Below are positions 1 to 8,271 of a stretch of 64,000 nt of DNA, one piece after another. Source of the DNA: Levilactobacillus mulengensis (lineage in GTDB: Bacteria > Bacillota > Bacilli > Lactobacillales > Lactobacillaceae); contig NZ_RHNW01000004.1 in NCBI RefSeq assembly GCF_003946045.1, positions 124,001 through 188,000 on the forward strand, written 5' to 3'. The first letter of the stretch is position 1; each line of letters begins with the position of its first letter. The notes under the pieces are model-generated. The model did no database searches and was not told the origin of the DNA. It saw nothing but the letters and a program-made list of their open reading frames with translations. The position numbers and the translations under genes were made by a program.

Positions 1-1
1 G

Positions 2-691
2 ACAACGCCGACACTCTTTATTCCTGGCTGGGGCGGCAACGCGTGGACCTATAATGGGTTATTGCGGTGGCTGGCCCGAGCCGGATTTGGTCACAAAGTG
101 TTAACGGTGCGTGTCGACCGTCACGGGGAGTTACATGTCACTGGCAAGTGGACCGGCCAAGCCGACAATCCACTGATTCAAGTGATCTTTGACCACCCAT
201 TTACGGCCGACTATCAACAGCAGATTGGCTGGATCACCGCGATTTTGCGGTACTTAAAAAGCCACGACCACGTGCAAGCCTATAATCTCGTGGCTCACTC
301 GTGGGGTGGCAGTGCTGCAGTTAATAGTTTGTTATTGTACGGTGCGGCGGGGGATGTTCCCCGGCTGAACCGCTTAGTCCTCTTGGGCGCCCCCGTTGAT
401 GAACATGATGCGGATCACCCCGTTGATGCCACTTTTCAGCGGCTACGGGCCACGCCGGTCGACTGGTCGGCTCTGGGGACGGGGATGATTCACAATGTCT
501 ACGGCACGCTTTCTGGGCGGCTCACGGATGGGTCCGTCCCGGTGTCTCAGATTACCCCACTGCGCCCGCTACTAGCGGACAGTGCGCTTGGGTATCAAGA
601 ACACCACGTTCCCGGCGTTGGGCACGGCCGGCTCCACAGCTCACCACGGATGTGGCGGCTGATTGCCCGGTTACTGTGGGCAGACGAATGA
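2..691 (+). CDS. Alpha/beta hydrolase, DUF915-like (5' truncated by window edge)
   Basis: The reading frame is open from the first bases of the window, so the true start lies upstream; the TTG at 62 is internal. The visible N-terminus contains FIPGWGGNAW, which fits the oxyanion-hole strand of alpha/beta hydrolases. About 80 residues later comes AHSWGGS, a nucleophile elbow of the G/A-x-S-x-G type, with Ser as the expected nucleophile. Near the end, GVGHGRLHSS supplies a candidate catalytic His in the context typical of lactobacillar DUF915 hydrolases. No signal peptide can be judged because the start is missing. The substrate is unknown; related proteins are annotated as esterases or lipases. 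The fold is fairly certain, the substrate is not. Confidence 0.8.
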   Translation, partial: TTPTLFIPGWGGNAWTYNGLLRWLARAGFGHKVLTVRVDRHGELHVTGKWTGQADNPLIQVIFDHPFTADYQQQIGWITAILRYLKSHDHVQAYNLVAHSWGGSAAVNSLLLYGAAGDVPRLNRLVLLGAPVDEHDADHPVDATFQRLRATPVDWSALGTGMIHNVYGTLSGRLTDGSVPVSQITPLRPLLADSALGYQEHHVPGVGHGRLHSSPRMWRLIARLLWADE

Positions 692-734
692 GACAGGCTA
701 CCAGCAACTAACCGTTTGAATGGTTTAGCTAGTT

Positions 735-1553
735 TTAAACTTCGTCGGCTAAAATGGCCTCAATGACATCTAATACGCCATCGTGATCATTATCGGCGGG
801 GGTAATTAGGTTGGCGACCTGTTTCACGGAATCCGTTCCGTTCTGCATCGCGACGCCGAGTCCCACGTGGGCCAGCATCTCCCGGTCGTTGTCGTTGTCG
901 CCAAAGGCAGCGATTTCGCTGGGATCGATCTGCCAGGTCTTGGCGAGTTTGGTCAGACCAATGGCCTTGTTCATGTGGGCGGCGACGATATCGATGCTGC
1001 CAAAGCCACTGGCCATGGCGTTGATCTGTCCCGGGAACCGGGCATTGAGCTTAGCGGCCAGTTGCTGGATGGACTCGTTGGGCCACTCACCGTTGATTTT
1101 ATAAATGGTGTCGTGGACCTGCGTCAGGTCAGGCACCCGGACGATGTTGTTGAAGAAGTAATCCTGAGATTTCGGGTCCGCGGGTTGGTCCGTCTGGTTG
1201 ATGTAGGTGCCATGAGCCCCAGACAGGCGCAGTACTTGCGGCCGGAGGGTCTCATCAGCGAGAATGGCGGTCACCACTTGGGTAACGACCGTGGCATCGA
1301 CCGGCGTTTCTAGCAAGGTCTGGCCCTGGTCAACGATCAAGCACCCATTTTCCGCGACGAACGTTTGGACGCGGGGCGTGGGGGCAAACACTTTCTTTAA
1401 ATGGCCGAGGTGGTTACCACTGGCTACGACAAAGTGGATGCCGGCAGCGGTCAGGCGGGTGAGTTGTTGGTCAAAGCGGGTGTGGTTGTATTGCCGTTGT
1501 GAATTCAGGAAAGTCCCGTCAACGTCGGTGGCAATCAGTTTAATACGTGTCAT
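735..1553 (-). CDS. HAD-superfamily Cof-type sugar-phosphate phosphatase
   Basis: A 272-residue cytoplasmic HAD hydrolase of the Cof/YkrA/YidA group, expected to dephosphorylate sugar phosphates or nucleotide-like metabolites. Motif I is TDVDGTFLN with the nucleophilic Asp near residue 9; motif II is in FVVASGN; motif IV is FGDNDNDREML, which binds Mg2+. The central part fits a C2-type cap. An upstream in-frame ATG at 1568 exists, but the AAGGAG ribosome binding site lies between the two ATGs and is correctly spaced only for the ATG at 1553, so I chose that start. The gene stands alone, convergent with the hydrolase and divergent from the MarR gene. The exact substrate cannot be read from sequence. 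Confidence 0.9.
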   Translation of the reverse strand: MTRIKLIATDVDGTFLNSQRQYNHTRFDQQLTRLTAAGIHFVVASGNHLGHLKKVFAPTPRVQTFVAENGCLIVDQGQTLLETPVDATVVTQVVTAILADETLRPQVLRLSGAHGTYINQTDQPADPKSQDYFFNNIVRVPDLTQVHDTIYKINGEWPNESIQQLAAKLNARFPGQINAMASGFGSIDIVAAHMNKAIGLTKLAKTWQIDPSEIAAFGDNDNDREMLAHVGLGVAMQNGTDSVKQVANLITPADNDHDGVLDVIEAILADEV

Positions 1554-1798
1554 GTTGGTCTCCTTCATGTGTTAAGAATTTCTAATATTAATGATAAAGA
1601 CTTCCGGTTAGGAATTCAATGGTGTAGGTTAACGAGAGAATGAAAATAACGGTTCTAATTACTAGTGTTTTTAATCAATATGCTATAAACTATTAATAAA
1701 TCGGTAACATAAAGACTGAAAGTAAGGGTTATAATAAATGGTTAGCGGGTCAGATAGTAGAAGCCACGCTAACGCAATACAGAAAGGAAGAAAGATTA

Positions 1799-2182
1799 AT
1801 GACGCAAACGAACGATTTAAACCAATCCTTGGAATGGTTCTCACAACTCCAAAAGATCATGCGGCCAGTAACCACGATTAAAACGGAGGATATCACGATT
1901 TCGTTGGAACAATTTAACTTGTTGCACGCCATCACTGACCAAAAGGAAGAATTCACGCCAACCAAATTTGCTGGGCAAATTGGCGTTTCCAAGTCAATGA
2001 TCTCCGGTCAAATCTCTCGGTTACTGCGCGCTGGTTTAATCGAAAGCATCGCCTCACAAGTTGACCGTCGTCAACACAACTTAAAGTTGACGCCAGACGG
2101 TGTAAAAGTTTACACCCAAGTTCGGGGTCAAGTTGTGGAACGCCTCAATGGCTTGCACGATGACATCTCACAATTAATGTAA
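1799..2182 (+). CDS. MarR-family transcriptional regulator
   Basis: A 127-residue winged-helix regulator. Residues about 50-75 form the helix-turn-helix (FAGQIGVSKSMISGQISRLL), and the wing contains the family's characteristic DRR (SQVDRRQHNLKLTPDG). Terminal helices would form the dimer interface. An AAAGGAAG ribosome binding site precedes the ATG, and a TATAAT lies at 1730-1735. No divergent or co-directional target gene is adjacent: upstream is a HAD phosphatase on the other strand, downstream a secreted beta-helix protein with its own -10. The protein is slightly shorter than most MarR proteins. Its ligand and targets are unknown. Confidence 0.88.
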   Translation: MTQTNDLNQSLEWFSQLQKIMRPVTTIKTEDITISLEQFNLLHAITDQKEEFTPTKFAGQIGVSKSMISGQISRLLRAGLIESIASQVDRRQHNLKLTPDGVKVYTQVRGQVVERLNGLHDDISQLM

Positions 2183-2347
2183 GCTCTCGTGCAAACGAGG
2201 TGATTTCTGGGGTAGACCACGGTCGCCCAGAGAAAAGATCAAGTTAGTCTTTGAATCTTTAAGTCAGAAATAAGTCCCCTTTACGACTGGAATCTTTCAA
2301 TCGTGTGACATTTTGGTTAAGATGGCCCAACGCTTTCTTGTCTTAGC

Positions 2348-2353
2348 TATAAT
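2348..2353 (+). promoter_or_regulatory. -10 hexamer TATAAT upstream of the beta-helix protein gene
   Basis: A perfect TATAAT lies 38 bases before the TTG start at 2392. No good TTGACA-like -35 is found at 16-18 bp spacing, so the promoter is incompletely supported. Confidence 0.45.
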
Positions 2354-2391
2354 GGAACATGTAGAAAGAATTTGGAACTGGAGGGGATTTT

Positions 2392-4245
2392 TTGAATTTG
2401 AGGAAAAAGCTCGGCCTATTGGTTACGGTTGCTGCGGGAGCAACATTGGTAGGTCTAAGCTCGGTCAATGTATTACCGAGTCTGAGCGCGAACGAGTCAG
2501 TTGCCTACGCGGCGACAACGATTAACGCAAAGCACCAGGGGATGGTTGCGGATGCCAAGACGGCGAACAATGACGCTTTGCAGGACATGATCGACAAGTG
2601 GAGCGGGAGTGTTACCATCCACGTGCCTAAGGGGACTTACCTCTTTGACGCGGGGAACATTAAGTTACATTCAAACATCACGTTTAAGTTTGATAAGGGT
2701 GCCGTTTTCCGGATTACTGAAGGCAACCGGGTGAACTTTGTTTATCCTAGTCCGGAAGCCGGTTACGACGGCGGTATCAGTAACGTGACTTGGCAAGGCG
2801 CCACGTTCCAAGGCGATAACACGTCTGGCGGACAGAGCGTCTTCACCCAAAGTATCCATCACGCCACGAACGTCAACTTTGACAAGTGTGTCTTTGACAA
2901 CGCCGAATCACCAACTGGCCACTACATCGATATCGATGGGAGCCACAACGTGAATATTACCAATTCCGTTTTCACTGGATTCAACGGGTCACAAGATTTC
3001 AAGGAAGCCATTCAAGTGGATTACTCCAACAAGAAGGCCATGTCTTACAAGAACAAGGGCGACCAATACGATAACTTACCGAGTTATGACGTGACGGTCG
3101 ACAACAACCAGTTCTTGCCAGTTTCTAAGAAGTCCGGGCAAGTCTCTTCATACGCGCCCAACCCAATCGGTGAACACGCCATCTACGGCCACGGGAAGGC
3201 GGGTATCATTCATGACGTCCACTTTACCAACAACACGGTCGTTGACCCCAAGCCATTGATGGACGATGGGGTTGCCACGATTCACTTTAAGGGCATTTCT
3301 AACCTGTGGATCACCGGTAACAAATTTATCAACCAACACGTGTTAGGTTCCGGGAACTACATTTACCTGTTAAACTCCGAACCCGCTTACACGATGACCA
3401 ACCTGAACATCACGGACAACACGTTTACCAACGTTAACCCTACCAAGCAGTACGTTTACTTGGATAGCACGTCCGATGATAACCCAATGACGGATGTCAC
3501 CATCACTGGGAACAATGCCATCACCCAAAAATTGGGGGCCACGTTTGTTAAGGGAAACTTCCCATTGACCAGCGCCGGCATCGACATCAATGACAACAAG
3601 ATTACCAAGGGCAGCGTGGTCGACACCAATGTGACCTCGCAACAGACCATCACCGACACGACGGTCAACAAGCCATCTGGTTCCAACTCAACCAGCAAGC
3701 CTAACAAGAACAAGCAAAAGCTGAAGAAGCGTAAGCAAACGAACAAGAGTGAAAAGTACGTGGGCGGGTTAGACAGCCAACACGCTGAGCTCAAGGCCAA
3801 CTTCGATACTTACTCCCTGTACAACCATATTCGCGGTCACAAGAACTGGAATATCATGAAGTACAACTGGAAGAAGCAAAAGAAGATGCGGGTTTACGTG
3901 GATATGCGGGCCACGGCCGATACCGGTGACTGGTACCGGATTCGCTTCAGCAAGAAATCCACGACCAAGTACTGGATTCGTAAGAGTGCCTTGCAATTCG
4001 ATACCTTCTCAAACGAAGAATACAGTCGAGACTTAACGCTGATGAAGATTTACCCAGTTTACACGCTGCCATTTAACGATCCGATGTTAGCCAAGCAAAA
4101 AGGCACAACGGCAGACATCTCCGAACGGCGTGTCACGATTACCCACCGCGTTAAGCGGACCGATTCTGACGGCAAGGTCACGACTTATTACCAAATGAGT
4201 AATGGGTTGTGGACCCGGGCCTTAGCCTTCGATCTCGATTCATAA
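2392..4245 (+). CDS. Secreted right-handed beta-helix (pectate-lyase-fold) protein
   Basis: A 617-residue exported protein. The TTG start is chosen because GGAGGGGA lies directly upstream; residues 1-41 are a signal peptide ending in AYA. Residues about 45-400 carry the repeated hydrophobic/Asn pattern of the parallel beta-helix (motifs such as HSNITFKFDKGAVF, NVNITNSVF, LNITDNTFTN), as in pectin-lyase-like surface proteins. A basic linker (KQKLKKRKQTNK) follows, then a Trp/Tyr-rich C-terminal part (about 460-617) with WYRIRFSKKS and YWIRKSAL, resembling SH3-like wall-binding modules of lactobacilli. There is no LPxTG motif or C-terminal membrane anchor, so non-covalent wall attachment is likely. 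The polysaccharide target is unknown and enzymatic activity is unproven. Confidence 0.8.
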   Translation: MNLRKKLGLLVTVAAGATLVGLSSVNVLPSLSANESVAYAATTINAKHQGMVADAKTANNDALQDMIDKWSGSVTIHVPKGTYLFDAGNIKLHSNITFKFDKGAVFRITEGNRVNFVYPSPEAGYDGGISNVTWQGATFQGDNTSGGQSVFTQSIHHATNVNFDKCVFDNAESPTGHYIDIDGSHNVNITNSVFTGFNGSQDFKEAIQVDYSNKKAMSYKNKGDQYDNLPSYDVTVDNNQFLPVSKKSGQVSSYAPNPIGEHAIYGHGKAGIIHDVHFTNNTVVDPKPLMDDGVATIHFKGISNLWITGNKFINQHVLGSGNYIYLLNSEPAYTMTNLNITDNTFTNVNPTKQYVYLDSTSDDNPMTDVTITGNNAITQKLGATFVKGNFPLTSAGIDINDNKITKGSVVDTNVTSQQTITDTTVNKPSGSNSTSKPNKNKQKLKKRKQTNKSEKYVGGLDSQHAELKANFDTYSLYNHIRGHKNWNIMKYNWKKQKKMRVYVDMRATADTGDWYRIRFSKKSTTKYWIRKSALQFDTFSNEEYSRDLTLMKIYPVYTLPFNDPMLAKQKGTTADISERRVTITHRVKRTDSDGKVTTYYQMSNGLWTRALAFDLDS

Positions 4246-4257
4246 ACCATTTTCCTC

Positions 4258-4441
4258 GCCTTACCGGACGGCAAAAATGGGGCGGAACGCTGTGGGCAGG
4301 ACGCCCAGAGCCAAAGGGCGGTCTCTGTGCTCGCTTTGAACCGCTGAGTAACGCGTTTCAAAGACGCCATTAAAGAAGCGACGGCAGATGCCGGCGTTTT
4401 TTTAATCCCACGGCTGACCCCATTTTTGCCGTCCTCTCGGC
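4258..4441 (+). repeat. R1 cloverleaf-like intergenic repeat, copy R1-1 (divergent)
   Basis: Outer arms GACGGCAAAAATGGGG (4267-4282) and its perfect reverse complement at 4418-4433 enclose three hairpins: CAGAG/CTCTG around the constant CCAAAGGGCGGT, a CTTTGAA/TTCAAAG hairpin, and a fourth stem beginning ATTAAA and closing TTTAAT. It lies between the beta-helix gene stop and that gene's likely terminator at 4499. Confidence 0.8.
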
Positions 4442-4498
4442 TGAGACTGGTTTAGCCATGTCTTGTCTGGGTGATGATTTTATAAATAGTTCATGTGG

Positions 4499-4536
4499 TT
4501 CAACCTGCTTAATTGCGGGTTGGGCCTTTTTTTGTG
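4499..4536 (+). terminator. Intrinsic terminator after the beta-helix gene and R1-1
   Basis: CAACCtGC and GCgGGTTG form a stem followed by GGCC and a run of seven T. Confidence 0.7.
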
Positions 4537-4714
4537 CAGTGACAGCATGCAGAGTTGCGGGCAACTAGTGTGGTCGGGAATTCTGTTATCGGCCGCTGGG
4601 TTTTGCTACGCTGGTTGCGGTGCTTGTGAGATGCCCGAACCTTTGGAGAATTTCTCTTGCACCTAATAAAAGGTGCTCAGCGATTAGGCTGGCGCATCGT
4701 GGAGGATGTCATAG

Positions 4715-5212
4715 ATGACAAGATTACATAAGCAATTACTACACGCTGGCCTGGCCTTGATGACGGTAGCAACGGTTGGGGCTGCAATCCCTGGAACGAC
4801 GGCTAATGCCGCAACGCGGACAGTGCCTCAGTCCTTGAGAAATACCTGGTTTGCCTGGGGAAAAGGCGATGGCGGTGCGAATAGAGTTAAGATTACAGCC
4901 AAGACTTATACCAACACGCTTGGGGTGTATCAACATGGCAAATGGCGTGTGAATAGCGAGAAGCATACGCTGAAACTAGGCAAGAAGGTAAAGAAGAATA
5001 AGACCTTTACGTTGAGCAAAAAGGCGGACAAGAATGGTTACCGGACGTTGACGACCTCGGATCAGTATAGTAAATATGTAATGAAGGTTAAACGCGTTAA
5101 AGTTCACAACAAAACCAAGTTAAAAATGGTTACCAAATTTTCTGACAACTCTAAACGAACCGACATGTTCTTCCCGGTGACTAAGAAAATCATCAACACA
5201 TATATGGATTAG
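4715..5212 (+). CDS. Small secreted protein, GTWY-motif family, paralogue 1
   Basis: 165 residues starting 9 bases after GGAGG. Residues 1-33 form a signal peptide ending TANA-A. The mature part begins VPQSLRNTWFAW, the family signature P-x2-L-R-x-T-W-F/Y, followed by a Lys/Thr-rich, beta-strand-like region (KITAKTYTN, HTLKLGKKVKKNKTFTLSKK). It is first of six tandem paralogues up to 8211; the gene and about 200 bp of upstream sequence resemble paralogue 2 and its upstream region, pointing to tandem duplication. No characterised family was recognised. The G/N-x-W motif early in a small beta-rich secreted protein recalls lipocalin-like barrels, but that is only an idea. Confidence 0.8.
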   Translation: MTRLHKQLLHAGLALMTVATVGAAIPGTTANAATRTVPQSLRNTWFAWGKGDGGANRVKITAKTYTNTLGVYQHGKWRVNSEKHTLKLGKKVKKNKTFTLSKKADKNGYRTLTTSDQYSKYVMKVKRVKVHNKTKLKMVTKFSDNSKRTDMFFPVTKKIINTYMD

Positions 5213-5425
5213 GACAAGTTAGATTGAGATAGTTGCGGGCTTTTTTTGTTTGAGGTACGAAATGCAGAGTTACAGGCATTCTTCTCGGTCGGTAAGACTG
5301 TTATGGCCGTTTTAGTTTGCTAGGCTTTACCAAGTGTTTGCGAAGCGCTTCAATGACAGAATGTGACGTTAAGCACCAAATAAAGATGTGTCCGCCGAGT
5401 GTGGATGCATCATGGAGGATTGAAA

Positions 5426-5977
5426 ATGACAGATTTACATAAACAGTTGTTGCGCGCTGGTTTGGCGTTGGTGACACTGACCAGCGTGGGATTGGCTGGG
5501 ACAACGGCTAACGCGGCGACCAAGCTAGGCAATTCTGTGCCGAAGTCCTTGCGGGGAACTTGGTACGAGTTGAATAGCCAGTCAGGAATCATGCGGGTTA
5601 AGCTGACCGCCAAGACCTACAGCATTTCCAAGGGGTTCTTTATTAAAGGCAAATGGACGCCTAATTGGAACGGTGGCAAGACGTATCGGCTAGGGAAAAA
5701 GGTCAAGTTGCGTAAGACATTCACGATTTCGGCCAAGAATAATAAAAAGGGTTACCGAACGATTACGGCACGCCACAACAGTTATTCTTACGTGAAGTCC
5801 CAGTATAAACGGATGACCTCTAGGTATTCAAAACAAATTGTTTTGGGCCATAGAGCAATGACCTACACCAATAAACATACCCCTACAATGAGTGATACGT
5901 ATCCGTCGGAGTTGGCGCCATATGCCAATCCGGCCAAGCATTTTTACGATGAATATGGCATTGGTAGTCTGAAGTAG
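5426..5977 (+). CDS. Small secreted protein, GTWY-motif family, paralogue 2
   Basis: 183 residues; the ATG at 5426 is chosen because GGAGG at 5414-5418 lies between it and an upstream in-frame candidate at 5399. The signal peptide (LHKQLLRAGLALVTLTSVGL) closely matches paralogue 1 and ends TANA-A. The mature N-terminus is SVPKSLRGTWYELNS, then VKLTAKTYSISKG and the shared YRLGKKVKLRKTFTIS block. The C-terminal third is unlike paralogue 1. Its TAG stop overlaps the ribosome binding site of the next gene, so the two are probably co-translated. Function unknown; exported and presumably wall-associated through its high positive charge. Confidence 0.8.
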   Translation: MTDLHKQLLRAGLALVTLTSVGLAGTTANAATKLGNSVPKSLRGTWYELNSQSGIMRVKLTAKTYSISKGFFIKGKWTPNWNGGKTYRLGKKVKLRKTFTISAKNNKKGYRTITARHNSYSYVKSQYKRMTSRYSKQIVLGHRAMTYTNKHTPTMSDTYPSELAPYANPAKHFYDEYGIGSLK

Positions 5978-5991
5978 GAGAGGTGAAAAAA

Positions 5992-6507
5992 ATGAAACGT
6001 GGCGTATTGATTAGTGTGAGCCTGTTATTGGGGGCTCTCGGATTAGGCATGAGTCGGCCAACAGCAGCGGATGCCGCAACGACAATTCCCCAAAATATGC
6101 GGGGAACTTGGTATTTCTCTAATGGTGATGAAGATCCTGGACTCACACGGGTCGTGATGAAGGCCAAGACTTACGATATCGCGTTTGGGACGTTCAGTCA
6201 TGGAAAGTTTGTTAAGAAGTGGAATAATAAGCAACCTTTGAAGCTGGCTAACCAATTGACGGTTAATAAGACGTTTACGACCAGTAAGCAAGGCAAGAAA
6301 CTAATACTGAAGACTAAGATGGCGGATTGGGGACTGATCACGACTACCTATTCGATGAAAAAGGGGCATCTCTATCAACAATGGGTCAAGGACGATAGTG
6401 GCGCCAAAAACGTTTATTTGAGTGGGACATTTAAATATAGCAAGCTAGCTCACCCAGGAAAATATTTGAATGAAGTGTATAAAGCGGGAACTGCTCGCCG
6501 GTTATAA
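5992..6507 (+). CDS. Small secreted protein, GTWY-motif family, paralogue 3
   Basis: 171 residues. An earlier GTG at 5983 overlaps the ribosome binding site (GGAGAGG, 5977-5983), so the ATG at 5992, about 8 bases after it, is the better start. Signal peptide of about 30 residues ending ADA-A. Mature signature TIPQNMRGTWYFSNGDED followed by RVVMKAKTYDIAFG and a KTFTTSKQGKK block in the same order as in paralogues 1 and 2. It begins 14 bases after the stop of paralogue 2, forming an operon-like pair. Function unknown. Confidence 0.78.
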   Translation: MKRGVLISVSLLLGALGLGMSRPTAADAATTIPQNMRGTWYFSNGDEDPGLTRVVMKAKTYDIAFGTFSHGKFVKKWNNKQPLKLANQLTVNKTFTTSKQGKKLILKTKMADWGLITTTYSMKKGHLYQQWVKDDSGAKNVYLSGTFKYSKLAHPGKYLNEVYKAGTARRL

Positions 6508-6549
6508 CGCTTAGCTATTAATGAAATTGATTAAAGGAGCAATGCTAAA

Positions 6550-7044
6550 ATGAAAAAGTCAGTATCAAGAATAGCCCTTACACTGTCCTTGCTAGGACTG
6601 GGGATTGTTGGCGCAACCGGTGTTTCAACAACGACGGCCCATGCTGCTAAGTTGTCAGCGGTGCCAAAGAATTTACGGAGTACTTGGGGCATGATGGGCG
6701 AAGAAGACTACATGGTTATTTTTACCAAGAATAGTTTTTCCTTCTCTACCATCAGGCGTTCGAAAAATAAGAATTGGGTTCTGGAAAAGTCACGCGAACC
6801 ATATGTGAGTTTGAAGCTGGGTAAGAAAGTCAAAGCGAACAAGACATTTACAATCAGCAAGAATAAGTATGGTTATGCCTATGTTCACTACAGACTTAAG
6901 CGCGAGAGCAGTAGCGATAAGTTCTACTTTAAGGTTAAGGGAAAGAAGTTAAAGTGGAGCGATTACGCAAATGGCAAAGAGGCCGAGGAGTATACAAAGC
7001 TACCGACGATGGCTAGTCGGACGGCGTTCTTCGGAAAATACTAG
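6550..7044 (+). CDS. Small secreted protein, GTWY-motif family, paralogue 4
   Basis: 164 residues with an AAAGGAG ribosome binding site. Signal peptide of about 32 residues ending AHA-A. The mature protein begins AVPKNLRSTWGMMGEED: the Pro, Leu-Arg and Thr-Trp of the family motif are kept, but Tyr is replaced by Gly. The later block LKLGKKVKANKTFTISKNK aligns with the other members. It follows paralogue 3 by 42 bp in the same direction. Function unknown. Confidence 0.78.
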   Translation: MKKSVSRIALTLSLLGLGIVGATGVSTTTAHAAKLSAVPKNLRSTWGMMGEEDYMVIFTKNSFSFSTIRRSKNKNWVLEKSREPYVSLKLGKKVKANKTFTISKNKYGYAYVHYRLKRESSSDKFYFKVKGKKLKWSDYANGKEAEEYTKLPTMASRTAFFGKY

Positions 7045-7104
7045 ACAACAAATTGATCAGCTTGGTGTGGATGATATATTTTTTGACAAAAGGAGATTTT
7101 TGAA

Positions 7105-7590
7105 ATGAAGAAGTTAGTGAAATTAGGCGTTGCAGCGTTAGTTGCTGTGAGCTTTGGCGGATTAACAGTTACGACGGCGGATGCAGCAACCTGGCACAAA
7201 GGGTTGCCTAAGATTATTCGGAACAAGATGTACCGGACTAAATTTGATATGACTTATCCAAATGATCCGCAATTCACTTGGTACAAAGGGACTAAATCGA
7301 CGTTAATGGAACATGCTACGCAAGGTGGTGCGGCAGATAAGATTTCTAAGACCAAGTATAAAAAGGTTGGCAAAACTTACGTTATTCATGGTTATGACAA
7401 GCTCGGTACTGCTAGAAATAAAATGTCTGGTAAATCTGGCAAGGTCTATGGCTATGTTCGTGTCCGCAAACTAAGCAATAAGAAAATCAAAATTGCTGAC
7501 GGTAAGAAAACTACTAAGTATGAGGGAAAGTATTTAACGATGCAGCGTTTTTACCACTTCCCACGAGTCAATGGTCGGGTACAAAAGTAG
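7105..7590 (+). CDS. Small secreted protein, diverged GTWY-family member, paralogue 5
   Basis: 161 residues with AAAGGAGA upstream. Signal peptide of about 27 residues ending ADA-A. The mature start ATWHKGLPKIIRNKMYRTK keeps the P-K-x2-R-N-x2-Y skeleton but lacks the GTW core. It is clearly closest to the next gene (same ATWHKGLP start, TKYKKVGK-Y-I-G block and a C-terminal LTMQRFYHFP region). Basic, beta-rich and probably wall-associated. Function unknown. Confidence 0.75.
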   Translation: MKKLVKLGVAALVAVSFGGLTVTTADAATWHKGLPKIIRNKMYRTKFDMTYPNDPQFTWYKGTKSTLMEHATQGGAADKISKTKYKKVGKTYVIHGYDKLGTARNKMSGKSGKVYGYVRVRKLSNKKIKIADGKKTTKYEGKYLTMQRFYHFPRVNGRVQK

Positions 7591-7605
7591 GGTATAAATG
7601 TAAGT

Positions 7606-7729
7606 CAATTTGTGCCGCTTTAGCGTAAATGAGATGCTTAACGGGGTGAATGGTTGTGATCTGCCGCCGGCTAACCAGAATTGTTATGGCATAGGTGACA
7701 AGTCAATTTGCCTCGTTTTCGTACATAGG
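7606..7729 (+). repeat. R4 leader repeat, copy 1
   Basis: A block upstream of the next secreted-protein gene that recurs at 9551-9652. Shared parts are CAATTTGYGCCGCTTTAGCG at the left, AACGRGG in the middle and CCTCGTTTTSGTACATAGG at the right. AACGGGG pairs with CCTCGTT through a G-U wobble, so the pairing survives the sequence change relative to copy 2. The middle of the element differs between copies. Confidence 0.6.
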
Positions 7730-7776
7730 TGAATTTTGAAAATAAGACTCACGTACAGAAGAGGAGAAATAACAAG

Positions 7777-8211
7777 ATGAACAAGTTTATTAAGACAGGG
7801 CTATCTGCTCTAGTTGTCGCTATCAGTGTTGGGGGGGCAGCGATAACCGGTGAGGCTGCAACTTGGCATAAAGGCTTACCGACATTTATTCAGAACAAAA
7901 AGTTTAAGAGTAAAATCAAACGTGAGATTGGCGTATGGTCTAAAGCAACTAAGACTACGGTGTTCATGAAACAGACGCAGGGCGAACAATTGCCAGCCAT
8001 CAGTCATACTAAGTATAAGAAAATGGGAAAGGTCTATTTGATCAAAGGTAAGTATCACGACTCCCGCATAGGAAAAGGCATGCACACTTATTATTATCGG
8101 GTTCAAAAGCTCACTAATAAAAAAATAAAAATGGCAAGTGGTAAGACTGGCAAGCTAACTACAATGACAAGATTTAAGCATGCCCCTAAGAATAGCCAGA
8201 CTTGGTGGTAG
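7777..8211 (+). CDS. Small secreted protein, diverged GTWY-family member, paralogue 6
   Basis: 144 residues. The ATG at 7777 is chosen because GAGGAG at 7761-7766 precedes it; a candidate at 7729 would add 16 residues with no signal-peptide character. Signal peptide of about 25 residues ending GEA-A. The mature start ATWHKGLPTFIQNKKF parallels paralogue 5, as do HTKYKKMGKVYLIKG and KLTTMTRFKHAP. Only the proline and part of the following pattern link it to the core GTWY members. R4 copy 1 lies in its leader. Function unknown. Confidence 0.75.
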   Translation: MNKFIKTGLSALVVAISVGGAAITGEAATWHKGLPTFIQNKKFKSKIKREIGVWSKATKTTVFMKQTQGEQLPAISHTKYKKMGKVYLIKGKYHDSRIGKGMHTYYYRVQKLTNKKIKMASGKTGKLTTMTRFKHAPKNSQTWW

Positions 8212-8271
8212 CGGGATATATAATCTTTCAGCATATTTAGTTGAAGCAGACTTAAGGAGCTAACGAAAAGG

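Noticed and set aside
867-1313. Open frame on the plus strand opposite the HAD phosphatase
   Set aside because: It lies fully inside the minus-strand HAD gene, has no ribosome binding site and no recognisable domain.
4258-4441. R1 elements as simple rho-independent terminators
   Set aside because: They lack a T tract after the outer stem, several lie in divergent promoter regions, and genuine terminators occur separately beside them.
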